NCBI GenBank assembly: GCA_031257135.1
Contig: JAIRPH010000092.1
Coordinates: forward strand, 1 to 9,390
Length of the DNA: 9,390 nt
Source: Spirochaetaceae bacterium
Lineage (GTDB): Bacteria > Spirochaetota > Spirochaetia > Treponematales > Breznakiellaceae
Reading direction: 5' to 3'
A program made the translations under genes and the position numbers. Below the pieces are notes generated by a model. It had not been told where the DNA came from. It did no database searches and worked only from the letters and a program-made list of their open reading frames with translations. Below are positions 1 through 7,200 of this stretch, in pieces. Numbering within the stretch: position 1 is the stretch's first letter; the number at the start of each line of letters is the position of its first letter.

Positions 1-204
1 GTTATATGGCGTCAGTAAGCGGTTCGTTTTTGCTATGATGAACTTTCTATCCATTAGGAATAACTATATATCGGCCGGCTTGTTTTTTCAACAAAGGATA
101 CGCTTTTTTTTAAAAAAAAATTCAGGGCGGAAAAATCCTTCAGCGGATAACCGTCGATTCAACGCGCCGAGCCGACGGTTTTTTATAAGCGATTATCTTC
201 TGGG
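1..204. other. AT-rich intergenic region without a gene
   Basis: No credible coding region is seen here. The stretch is AT-rich and includes a run of eight T followed directly by nine A (104-120). One plus-strand frame happens to stay open from 2 to 207, but its translation is low-complexity, runs through the poly-T/poly-A tract and a terminator-like hairpin, and resembles no family I know. On the minus strand, TTGTTG and TATATA about 18 bases apart (roughly 63-92) could form a weak promoter firing leftward out of the window; this is a guess from two hexamers only. Confidence 0.5.
149..184 (+). terminator. Possible rho-independent terminator, rightward
   Basis: An 8-base perfect stem, AACCGTCG (149-156) and CGACGGTT (173-180), encloses a 16-base loop, and the 3' arm runs into six T (179-184). 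The T run follows the hairpin only on the plus strand. It therefore suits a rightward transcript entering from left of the window and not the leftward Uma2 transcript. The loop is long for an efficient terminator. Confidence 0.45.
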
Positions 205-893
205 CTAGATAATTACGTCTTCAAACTCCTCGAACCATGAGGATTTAATCGTCAGGGTAAGTTCTGGGAATTGACTGCTTGGAATCGTCAGGACTCCCTC
301 TTGAGATAGTCTGGACACTGCGCTGTCGCAGGCAGTCGAGCGATATACTGAATCCGCTCCTAAGACGTAATGAACCGCTGTGAGATAGTTGAGTACGATT
401 ATATACTCTTTCACTCCGCAGGATTCATAGAGGATTTTCTTATAGTCGAAATCGACTGTTTCGGTACTGGGACTTCGTACCTCGACGACTAGGCTAGGCG
501 TTCCATAGTAAGTTCCGCTGGATACTTTCATCCGAGAAGGTTCGCACATAACGAATATGTCAGGGATGACTATATTTTTTACCCCTTCATCGGATTGACG
601 CTTTGACCGAGACAATTTCTTAGCCTTCATAATCAAGCGGTTTTTGATAAAGTCATTGTTAAGACTCCTTACCGTCTCCGTGAAATCAATGATATAGGAC
701 TTAGAACTGCCTTGCCCTTCTTTTCCCGGAAATACTCATTCATCTGGCTGAATAACTCCCCGAGGATTATCTGGTGAATGTATGACGGAGTTCCGCTCAT
801 TGCTATTTCATAGCCGGACAGTATCTCAGTCTTTTCATAATCGCTCTCTAAACCCTCATATTCTTGGGGTTGTTCTTGCGATAAATCACTCAT
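205..893 (-). pseudogene. Uma2-family (DUF820) endonuclease gene, frameshifted
   Basis: Two minus-strand reading frames together make one Uma2-like protein (PD-(D/E)XK nuclease fold, family function unproven). The N-terminal part (893-669, 74 codons) has an AGGAGG site at 902-907 and carries HQIILGEL and the GKAVLSPI strand. It then stops early in a different frame. The C-terminal part (open from about 712, reported from a TTG at 636, to 205) has the family core: VIPDIFVMCEP, PSLVVEVRSPST and the YESCGVKEYIIV segment. A net -1 shift near 702-712, within TATATCATT, would join them as ...LSPI-IDFTETV.... A two-base TA expansion or a one-base loss would explain the break. No slippery heptamer is seen, so I read it as inactivation and not programmed frameshifting. 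The joined protein would be about 229 residues, slightly long for the family because of a roughly 35-residue insert before the PDIF strand. Confidence 0.8.
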
Positions 894-951
894 TGTTTCA
901 GCCTCCTGATGTTGCTATACCGTAGCCTCCATAGTTTTCAAGTAGCGAAGA

Positions 952-2748
952 TTAGCGTCTCGGCTTGAGCCGATAGAGCGCCTCGATCCCGTAACCGTGA
1001 GAACAGAGCGTAGGCGGGATATTCGTTCCATCCCCGAGCTTAGGATAGCCCTCCCAGTTAGAAGTATTCACCGTAAAGAACAGTATAGGACGATACATAA
1101 CCACCGCTATAGGAACCTGCTGGAGGTAAATGATGTTGAGCCGCGTGTAGAGGGCTTTGATCTTAGCCGGGTCTGTTTCCTTCAGAATCTGAGCGAGAAT
1201 ATCGTTTACCTCTTGATTAATCCATCGTCCGTAGTTCTGCGCGCTGTTCGGAGTCCCTTCGGCGGGTATCTCGGTACTGCCTATGGCGGCGTTCAGCCGG
1301 CTCCACGGAGCCGCAGGTCCCGCGCCGCTGTAAAACATCAGAGTTATATCAAACTGGGTGTTGTCCCGATTCTGCACCCAAATCGGCTGGGCAAGGTAAT
1401 TGGTTTTCACCTCTATACCGACGGTACGCGCGCTCTGAGCTACTACCTCTAAGGTAGCCTGCCAGTCGGAGTAGGCGTTGGGACACTCGGCGGTAAAGGA
1501 AAGCCGCACGCCGCCTTTGGCGCGGATGCCGTCGGCGTCCTTTACCCAGCCTGCCTGATCCAAGATGCGATTGGCTTCCGCGGCTCGCTCCTCCAGAGTT
1601 CCAGTCCACTGGTAAGGTTTTACCGCATCCCAGTCCACCAGAGCTTGCTCCGTCTGAGTAGGCAACATCAAAGACGCCGCCACCGGCGGAGTATACCCGC
1701 TCATGGCGTTTTGACCAACCGTATTGAAGTCAACGCTTATGGAAAGCGCGCGGCGCACCGCCGGATCATCAAGCCCCGGTTTCTTCACGTTGTAGATCAA
1801 GCAAACCGTAGTCCCCGGAAAATAATAAGGCGCCTGAGGAAGATAAGTCTCGACTTTGGCTCCGGATTCCCACATCTTCCACACTTGGGAGATAAATTGA
1901 TGAGAAATATCTACTTCTCCTACTCGAAAAGCCGCGTCTCCAGCGGCGTTGTCTTTGAAGATGTTATGACAGATGTACTTGGGAGGAGGCAGTTTCCCGA
2001 ACCGGGAGGGGTGTTTCCCCCAGTAGTTGTCATCCCGAATAAGCACTACCTTCGTCTCGTCCCAGAAATAAGGCTTGTAAGGTCCCGATGCTACGATGTT
2101 TTCCAAGTTGGCGTATTGAGCGACCGCCATGCGGTTATTCTTCCCCGGATCGGCTTGCGCCAAAATTTTATCCCATGCGGACTTGGAAGTCATGTACAGA
2201 GCGGCAAGCGACTCTTCGACTCGTTTGGGGTTATAGTTTTTGGTACTAGCCTTGATTTCCACCGTGTAGTCGTCTTTGGCGGTAACGCTCTCGATGTAAT
2301 TCCAGATGCCTGATCCGCCGGTTTGGTAATCCCGTTGGAGGATGTAAGAATTGACCGCGTCCGCGGCGGTAAACTTGGAGCCGTCGTTAAAGCGGACATT
2401 GGGGTTGAGCTTGACCGTCAGTATCGGTCCGTTCCACGCGTAACTCTGACCGATATGAGGATATATCTTTCCGTCCAGCATATTGTAGAGAAATAGCGTT
2501 TCGTAGATGAGGTTATTTGCCATAGCGTTATAGCCGGTAAGGGCAAAACTTACGCCTCCCTGTCCGTAGGGATTGAACTGAGTAACCCTCCCCCACACAA
2601 GACCATTGTAATAAAGGGTTTCGTTCCGGGGCAAGGTTCCCGTAGTAGCCGCCGGCGAAGAACCGCTCTGACTTGCGCCTCCGGCGAAAGCCGGAATACC
2701 AGCCAAAATCAGTATAAACGCGAGAACAGACGCTTTCTTTAAAATCAT
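952..2748 (-). CDS. ABC transporter substrate-binding protein, family 5 (SBP_bac_5)
   Basis: A 598-residue secreted binding protein of the DppA/OppA class that would capture oligopeptides or oligosaccharides outside the inner membrane and hand them to an ABC permease. Residues 1-22 form a signal peptide (MILKK, hydrophobic core, then AFA before GG). There is no lipobox cysteine, so signal peptidase I cleavage is expected, followed by a Gly/Ser/Ala/Thr linker to about residue 38. Family marks are YETLF (82-86), the NPNVRFNDGSKFTAADAV segment (115-132), SGPYKP (221-226), DNYWGK (240-245) and DDPAVRRALSISVD (327-340). The ATG at 2748 follows a strong AGGAGGAG at 2751-2758. Length is in the upper part of the usual 500-600 range. 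No permease or ATPase gene is adjacent. Members that bind cello- or other oligosaccharides share this architecture, so the ligand cannot be stated. Confidence 0.9.
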   Translation of the reverse strand: MILKKASVLAFILILAGIPAFAGGASQSGSSPAATTGTLPRNETLYYNGLVWGRVTQFNPYGQGGVSFALTGYNAMANNLIYETLFLYNMLDGKIYPHIGQSYAWNGPILTVKLNPNVRFNDGSKFTAADAVNSYILQRDYQTGGSGIWNYIESVTAKDDYTVEIKASTKNYNPKRVEESLAALYMTSKSAWDKILAQADPGKNNRMAVAQYANLENIVASGPYKPYFWDETKVVLIRDDNYWGKHPSRFGKLPPPKYICHNIFKDNAAGDAAFRVGEVDISHQFISQVWKMWESGAKVETYLPQAPYYFPGTTVCLIYNVKKPGLDDPAVRRALSISVDFNTVGQNAMSGYTPPVAASLMLPTQTEQALVDWDAVKPYQWTGTLEERAAEANRILDQAGWVKDADGIRAKGGVRLSFTAECPNAYSDWQATLEVVAQSARTVGIEVKTNYLAQPIWVQNRDNTQFDITLMFYSGAGPAAPWSRLNAAIGSTEIPAEGTPNSAQNYGRWINQEVNDILAQILKETDPAKIKALYTRLNIIYLQQVPIAVVMYRPILFFTVNTSNWEGYPKLGDGTNIPPTLCSHGYGIEALYRLKPRR

Positions 2749-2797
2749 ATCTCCTCCTAAGGTAATTGTTGAAAGGTCATAAAGACCGTCAATTAGA

Positions 2798-2825
2798 ATA
2801 ATAAGGCGCCATACCGAAATGTCAA
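2798..2825 (-). promoter_or_regulatory. Sigma-70-type promoter of the solute-binding protein gene
   Basis: Reading leftward, a consensus -35 box TTGACA (2825-2820) is followed by 16 bases and a -10 box TATTAT (2803-2798). A start of transcription near 2791 would give a leader of about 43 bases with a small GGTC/GACC hairpin (2775-2787) ahead of the AGGAGGAG site. It lies in the 114-base gap after the malic enzyme gene, so the binding protein probably has its own transcript. Confidence 0.7.
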
Positions 2826-2862
2826 CAAGTTGGCTATGGCGTCAGACACATTCTGTCGGCGT

Positions 2863-4317
2863 CTATTTCCTGACCGCGGCTATCGCCTCGGTTAAGGCTT
2901 TTTCCAGCACTTCCGCCGGAGGTTCCTTGACGCATCCCAGCCTTTTCATGTCTTCCACTAACGTCCTGACCGCCGTTATATCAGCCTTTGTTTGATGGTA
3001 AACCTGCTCCCATGACAAGTTCACTCGGGCGACCCCTTCTTGGATCGCTTGCTGGGCTACGTCCGCCGCCTCTCGCGCGAAGAGGTCAGTTTCTTCCATG
3101 GTAGCGATGATATTATCCGGGCTGATGCCTCGTTTCTCGGAAAAGTCCGCTATGGAATGAGCGCACCGAATCGCCATGCCGTCGGTGATCTTCCGCGCCC
3201 GCACCGCCAGCGCGCCCTTCAAAATCCCGGGGAAACATACCGAGTTATTCACCTGATTAGGAAAATCCCCCCGGCCGGTAGCCACGATATAAGCCCCTTC
3301 TTCCTTAGCGGCGTGAGGCCAAATCTCCGGCGTCGGATTGGCGCAGGCAAAGACAATAGCCTTTTCCGACATGGATCGCACCCATTCCCGCTTTATCGTG
3401 TTCGGTCCGGGCTTAGACAGAGCGATGAGGACATCCGCGCCCTTAATCGCCTCCGCTTCGGAAGCCGCGCGTCCGGGATTGGTTTTCTCGCAGAGTTCCC
3501 ATTTCCGATAGTTCCGTTTATCTTGCCTGACGTCATCTCGTCCCAGATGCAGGGAACCTTTGGAATCAAACATGATCAGCTTCGCAGGGTCTCCGCCGTC
3601 AGCAATGATAAGCCGGGCTATGGTTGTATTCGCCGCCCCAGCTCCCAAAAGCGCGATCTTTGCGTCTCCGATCCGCTTGCCCGCAAGTTTCAGCGCGTTG
3701 AGCAATCCCGCAAGGGTGATGCAGGCTGTTCCCTGAGCGTCGTCGTGCCAGACCGGAATATCGCAGGCTTCCCGGAGATCATCGAGTACCTTGAAACAAT
3801 TCGGCTGACTTATGTCCTCCAGATTCACCGCCCCAAAAGAATACTGCGCCATCTTCACAAAGCTGATGAGCTTCTCAGGATCATGCTTCCCCTGTTCATC
3901 CCTAGAATCCACGCAGAGGGCGACCGCATCCACGCCGCCTAGATACTTCATCAGCATCGCCTTCCCCTCCATAACCCCCAGCCCTCCGGGAGCCGTGCAA
4001 TCGCCATCCCCCAAGACCCGGGTAGAATCGGAAACCACCGCCACCAGATTTCCCCGGTTGGAGAGGGCGAAAGAGGCGTCGTTATTATCCCGAATCACGG
4101 TCGATATTTTGGAAACCCCCGGGGTATACCAGACGTTAAACCAGTTAAGCCCGTAAATACCGCATTTAGGTATCGTTTGCATCTTCCCGCCGTAAAAACG
4201 ATGAGATTCAAGGGCAAGGTTTTTTAGAAAAAGCGTCTTCCCTTGCGCCTTTTGATCTTCCGTAAAATCCGCCGGGAAAAGCGCGTCCAGATTTTTCAAC
4301 TCGGGATCAATGTTCAT
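2863..4317 (-). CDS. Malic enzyme (oxaloacetate-decarboxylating malate dehydrogenase)
   Basis: Cytoplasmic enzyme that oxidatively decarboxylates malate to pyruvate and CO2 with NAD(P)+. Numbering from the ATG at 4317 (484 residues): YTPGV with the probable acid/base Tyr64; SDSTRVLGDGD (96-106); MEGKA with the catalytic Lys119; NLEDI with metal ligands Glu167-Asp168; VWHDDAQGTA (189-198) with a further metal Asp; the dinucleotide loop GAGAAN (225-230); ANPTPE (326-331); GRGDFPNQVNN (348-358). An ATG two codons upstream (4323) is also in frame, but it touches the AGGAG site (4324-4328) directly. The ATG at 4317 has a normal 6-base spacing, so I chose it. The gene starts 19 bases after glpK stops and is probably co-transcribed with it. 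The VLGDGDCTAP segment departs from the common VLGLGNIGP form. Whether NAD or NADP is used cannot be decided from sequence alone. Confidence 0.93.
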   Translation of the reverse strand: MNIDPELKNLDALFPADFTEDQKAQGKTLFLKNLALESHRFYGGKMQTIPKCGIYGLNWFNVWYTPGVSKISTVIRDNNDASFALSNRGNLVAVVSDSTRVLGDGDCTAPGGLGVMEGKAMLMKYLGGVDAVALCVDSRDEQGKHDPEKLISFVKMAQYSFGAVNLEDISQPNCFKVLDDLREACDIPVWHDDAQGTACITLAGLLNALKLAGKRIGDAKIALLGAGAANTTIARLIIADGGDPAKLIMFDSKGSLHLGRDDVRQDKRNYRKWELCEKTNPGRAASEAEAIKGADVLIALSKPGPNTIKREWVRSMSEKAIVFACANPTPEIWPHAAKEEGAYIVATGRGDFPNQVNNSVCFPGILKGALAVRARKITDGMAIRCAHSIADFSEKRGISPDNIIATMEETDLFAREAADVAQQAIQEGVARVNLSWEQVYHQTKADITAVRTLVEDMKRLGCVKEPPAEVLEKALTEAIAAVRK

Positions 4318-4336
4318 AATCATCTCCTAGAATAAT

Positions 4337-5827
4337 TTATTTTGCCCAGCCGAGCGCGCGTTTAACCGCTTCTTTCCAGCCTCTGAGGAGTTCCGTCCGC
4401 TTTGCCTCCTGAATCGCCGGCTTGAAAACCCGATCTACAGCCGCGTTTTTCTGGATGTCCTCTTTGTCAGCATAAAAGCCGACCCCAAGCCCCGCCAGAT
4501 AAGCCGCGCCCAAAGCGGTACTTTCGATTATTTTAGGTCGGACCACATCAGTATTGATGATGTCAGCTTGGAACTGCATGATGAAGCCGCTCCGGGATGC
4601 TCCGCCGTCCACCCGGATCGCCTTGATCGGAACTCCGGCATCCGCTTCCATCGCCTTGATAACATCGGAACTCTGATACGCCAAAGATTCAAGAACAGCC
4701 CGAACCAGATGTTCCCGGGTGGTACCCCGGGTAAGTCCCACAATAACGCCCCGGGCATACTGATCCCAATAGGGCGCGCCGAGTCCGGTAAAGGCAGGCA
4801 CCACATATACCCCGCCGGTATCGGGAACGGATTCTGCAATCCCGTCAGACTGAGGGGCGTTTTCGATGATCTTAAGCCCGTCCCGAAGCCACTGAATCGA
4901 CGCGCCCGCAACAAATACGCTCCCTTCCAGCGCGTATTCAACGGTACCGTTAATGCCCCAAGCAATAGTGGTAAGGAGTCCGTTTTTCGATTCTACCGCC
5001 TTAGTTCCGGTATTCATCAAGATAAAACAGCCCGTTCCGTATGTATTCTTGACCATCCCCGGCTCAAAACAGCGTTGCCCGAAGAGCGCCGCCTGCTGAT
5101 CCCCGGCGATGCCGGCAATAGGAACCTCGCCGCCCAGAAATTCATGGTCGGTTCTTCCGTACACGCAACTTGAGGGCTTTACCTCCGGGAGCATACTCTG
5201 AGGAATATTCAGCTCCTTGAGGATTTCCGGGTCCCATTCGAGTGTATGAATGTTGTAGAGCATGGTTCTCGACGCATTGCTGTAGTCGGTAATATGCGCC
5301 TTGCCCCGAGTCAGGTTCCAGATAATCCAAGTATCCACCGTACCGAAAAGAAGCTCTCCTTTTTCAGCCTTTTCCCGGGCGCCCGGCACGTTTTCAAGAA
5401 TCCATCGTACCTTGGTGCCGGAAAAGTAGGCGTCCGCTATCAAACCGGTTTTTTCTTTAATTACTTTGTCGAAACCTTTCGCTTTCAGACTGTCGCAATA
5501 TTCCGCGGTCCGCCTGCACTGCCAGACTATGGCATTATACGCCGGTTTTCCCGTGCTTTTTTCCCATACGATGGTAGTTTCCCGCTGATTGGTAATGCCG
5601 ATAGCGGCAATATCGCTGGATGACGCCGCCGCCCGGGTCTTCGCTTCGGTAAGAACTCCAAGCTGGCTTGACCAGATTTCCATAGGGTCATGCTCAACCC
5701 AGCCCGGTTTCGGGAAAATTTGGGTAAATTCTTTCTGCGCCGACTGAATAATATTGCCCTGCTTATCAAAAACAATCGACCGGGAGCTTGTAGTTCCCTG
5801 ATCTATTGCGACAAGATATTTTGCCAT
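4337..5827 (-). CDS. glpK: Glycerol kinase
   Basis: FGGY-family kinase (496 residues, normal for GlpK) that phosphorylates glycerol to sn-glycerol-3-phosphate with ATP in the cytoplasm, trapping glycerol for lipid synthesis or catabolism. Visible motifs: DQGTTSSRS (9-17, phosphate loop); GITNQRET with Arg82-Glu83 (glycerol contacts); VWQCRRT (101-107); GTVDTWIIWNLT (162-173); SNASRTMLYN (183-192); AGDQQAALFGQ with catalytic Asp243; NTYGTGCF (261-268); FTGLGAPYWD (346-355); and the second FGGY signature with DGGAS (407-411). The start follows AGGAG at 5834-5838 with a 6-base spacer. A histidine (228) lies near where some Firmicute enzymes are phosphorylated by HPr, but the exact HFYG context is absent. 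No glpF or glpD gene is nearby; malic enzyme follows directly. No convincing promoter is seen just upstream, only a TAAAAT box without a good -35. Confidence 0.97.
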   Translation of the reverse strand: MAKYLVAIDQGTTSSRSIVFDKQGNIIQSAQKEFTQIFPKPGWVEHDPMEIWSSQLGVLTEAKTRAAASSSDIAAIGITNQRETTIVWEKSTGKPAYNAIVWQCRRTAEYCDSLKAKGFDKVIKEKTGLIADAYFSGTKVRWILENVPGAREKAEKGELLFGTVDTWIIWNLTRGKAHITDYSNASRTMLYNIHTLEWDPEILKELNIPQSMLPEVKPSSCVYGRTDHEFLGGEVPIAGIAGDQQAALFGQRCFEPGMVKNTYGTGCFILMNTGTKAVESKNGLLTTIAWGINGTVEYALEGSVFVAGASIQWLRDGLKIIENAPQSDGIAESVPDTGGVYVVPAFTGLGAPYWDQYARGVIVGLTRGTTREHLVRAVLESLAYQSSDVIKAMEADAGVPIKAIRVDGGASRSGFIMQFQADIINTDVVRPKIIESTALGAAYLAGLGVGFYADKEDIQKNAAVDRVFKPAIQEAKRTELLRGWKEAVKRALGWAK

Positions 5828-5898
5828 AAAACGCTCCTAAAATTGCGGAATAGGTTTTCGCTGTGTCTCATTTTACTTTCCCGCTTTAATCGGGACCG

Positions 5899-6183
5899 TT
5901 ATCGGCGAGTCGTCCACTTTATTTGAATGTCTTTATTAAATATAGTTTCGCCGTTATCTATCAAAATATTTCCGGCAATACCTCTATCTGGGTTATATGC
6001 CATATATTCCATATTTGATAGTATTCTACAGGTTTCTTCAGTATTGTTATATACTTTTTTATCGTGTAGCAAGCCGTGCATTTCCGATAATAGCTTAATC
6101 CCAGTATCAAAGGCTTCTTTTTTTGACAGCATAATTTTGAGATTATTTTGTTTCCTAGTCCAATCATTGGGTATATGTTTCAT
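5899..6183 (-). pseudogene. Decayed fragment of a DinB-superfamily protein
   Basis: A 94-codon AT-rich frame whose start (NDWTRKQNNLKIMLSKKEAF), SEMHGLLHDKKVYNN and later EETCRIL and NILIDNGETIF resemble the start of small DinB-like (four-helix, metal-binding) proteins common in Firmicutes. The expected segment between them, of the type IW-x-IWHIT-x-IE, is present but in another frame (5982-6014, reading IWNIWHITQIE), so the gene has at least two compensating indels. About 15 residues seem deleted before EETC, and the protein ends far short of the usual 160-180 residues. There is no Shine-Dalgarno before the ATG, which sits just 16 bases past the tRNA-Glu gene. I read it as a non-functional remnant of a transferred gene. 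The family call rests on memory of motifs. The remainder of the 5828-6199 gap holds only the glpK leader. Confidence 0.6.
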
Positions 6184-6199
6184 TTATAACCGAGTTAAA

Positions 6200-6271
6200 C
6201 AGCCCCTAGGGGAATTGAACCCCTCTTTTAAGATTGAGAATCTCATGTCCTAACCGATAGACGAAGGGGCC
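6200..6271 (-). tRNA. tRNA-Glu (anticodon CTC)
   Basis: The 72-base cloverleaf folds fully. Acceptor GGCCCCT pairs with AGGGGCT (one G-U at the first pair). The D stem is GTCT/GGAC, the anticodon stem TGAGA/TCTTA has loop TTCTCAA, the variable loop is 4 bases, and the T stem AGGGG/CCCCT has loop TTCAATT. Anticodon CTC reads the glutamate codon GAG. The discriminator is G and CCA is not encoded. It lies 13 bases downstream of tRNA-Gln on the same strand and is probably part of the same transcript. Confidence 0.95.
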
Positions 6272-6284
6272 CTTATTACAGATT

Positions 6285-6355
6285 TTCCCCAGGGAGGATT
6301 TGAACCCCCACAAGCAGATCCAGAGTCTGCCGTGCTACCATTACACAACCGGGGA
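6285..6355 (-). tRNA. tRNA-Gln (anticodon CTG)
   Basis: The 71-base cloverleaf folds fully. Acceptor TCCCCGG pairs with CTGGGGA (one G-U). The D stem is GTGT/GCAC with an AATGGTA loop, the anticodon stem GCAGA/TCTGC has loop CTCTGGA, and the T stem GGGGG/CCTCC has loop TTCAAAT. Anticodon CTG reads CAG. The discriminator is A and CCA is not encoded, so CCA must be added by the nucleotidyltransferase. It is the first gene of a two-tRNA unit. Confidence 0.95.
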
Positions 6356-6380
6356 ATATTTTCTAATAGCAATTATTGAA

Positions 6381-6409
6381 AAAATAATAGAAAAGGGGAA
6401 AAAAGTCAA
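6381..6409 (-). promoter_or_regulatory. Promoter of the tRNA-Gln/tRNA-Glu unit
   Basis: Reading leftward, TTGACT (6409-6404) and TATTTT (6386-6381) are separated by exactly 17 bases. Transcription would start about 20 bases before the tRNA-Gln 5' end. It sits in the 92-base AT-rich gap after truA, where no T-tailed terminator hairpin for the truA transcript is visible. Confidence 0.65.
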
Positions 6410-6447
6410 GAGGATAACCGTTCTTTTTTAAGAATTTTCCCCTATTT

Positions 6448-7200
6448 CTATCGTTCATAATAAGTTACCTTCCACAAAGAAAGTCCTTGAGGAGGAACCG
6501 TAGGACCTGCGCGCCGGCGATCCCCGGAGGCGAGGATTTCCTTAAATTCCTCCGGCGGAAGCCCTTTCTCCTCATAGTGAAGCAGAGTTCCCGCCACAGA
6601 CCTGACCATCTTCCACAGAAAGGCGTTAGCCGTAATTTCAAAAATCAGCGCGTCCCCTTGGATAAAAAAAAAGGCTCCGAAAAGATACCGGCTTCTGGAC
6701 TTACTAGGATCCCCGGGGACGGCAAAAACCGAACAGTCCAACTCGCCCCTGAACAGCCGGGCATAACTGTTCAGCAGGCTCTGCCGAGGATAACGGCGCA
6801 ATTGAAGTCCGTACCGCAGTTCTTGGGGAAGCCCATGGCGTCCGCAGATAAACCGATACCGGTAGGTTCGGGACTTGGCGTCAAAGCGGGCGTGAAAATC
6901 ATACCGGCTTTCTTGGGCGTGAAGAACTCGCACATCCTGTGGAAGCAGTCCGTTGAGAGCCGGTACAAAACGGTCCGGCGGAATGTTTCGTATATCCGTA
7001 TAGAAGTGAGCGATTTGCCCCGCCGCATGAACCCCCGCGTCGGTCCTGCCGGAGCCGGTGAGCCTTACCGGATGCTTATGCAGTTTCTCCAGCGCGGACT
7101 CAATGGTTCCCTGCACGGTGCGCCGGCTCTCCTGCCTCTGCCAGCCGGAAAAATCCGTTCCGTCATAGGCAAGCAGAAGCCTGATATTCCGATCAGTCAT
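6448..7200 (-). CDS. truA: tRNA pseudouridine(38-40) synthase TruA
   Basis: Isomerises uridines 38-40 in the anticodon arm of many tRNAs to pseudouridine. At 250 residues it has the family's usual length. The N-terminal LLLAYDGTDFSGWQRQ (8-23) and TVQGTIESAL precede the active-site motif GRTDAGVHA with catalytic Asp54. Further marks are ARFDAKSRTYRYRF, and near the C-terminus NAFLWKMVRSVAGTLL and PPQGLSL. The ATG at 7200 lies inside the last codons of the upstream DUF2225 gene; the shared ATGACTGA gives an 8-base overlap and suggests translational coupling, as no strong Shine-Dalgarno is seen. The two tRNA genes downstream have their own promoter. Confidence 0.97.
   Translation of the reverse strand: MTDRNIRLLLAYDGTDFSGWQRQESRRTVQGTIESALEKLHKHPVRLTGSGRTDAGVHAAGQIAHFYTDIRNIPPDRFVPALNGLLPQDVRVLHAQESRYDFHARFDAKSRTYRYRFICGRHGLPQELRYGLQLRRYPRQSLLNSYARLFRGELDCSVFAVPGDPSKSRSRYLFGAFFFIQGDALIFEITANAFLWKMVRSVAGTLLHYEEKGLPPEEFKEILASGDRRRAGPTVPPQGLSLWKVTYYER

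Noticed and set aside
2..207. Plus-strand frame open for 68 codons at the left edge
   Set aside because: It reads through a poly-T/poly-A tract and a terminator-like hairpin, has no ribosome site, and its translation is low-complexity with no family resemblance.
669..712. Programmed -1 ribosomal frameshifting in the Uma2 gene
   Set aside because: No X-XXY-YYZ slippery heptamer or clear downstream structure is present; a simple mutation explains the break.
5..2845. TATGGCGTCAG occurs at 5-15 and 2835-2845, suggesting a repeat element
   Set aside because: An 11-base match is expected many times by chance in a window this size, and the flanks do not match.
3040..3942. 300-codon plus-strand frame opposite the malic enzyme gene
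   Set aside because: It is the antisense shadow of a clearly conserved enzyme, and its Arg/Pro-rich translation matches no family.
5982..6167. Second overlapping minus-strand frame as its own gene
   Set aside because: Only its IWNIWHITQIE segment makes sense, and that is best explained as part of the frameshifted DinB-like remnant.
6421..6434. TTCTT/AAGAA hairpin after truA as a terminator
   Set aside because: The stem has only one G-C pair, and on the minus strand it is followed by CGGTTATCC and not a T run.
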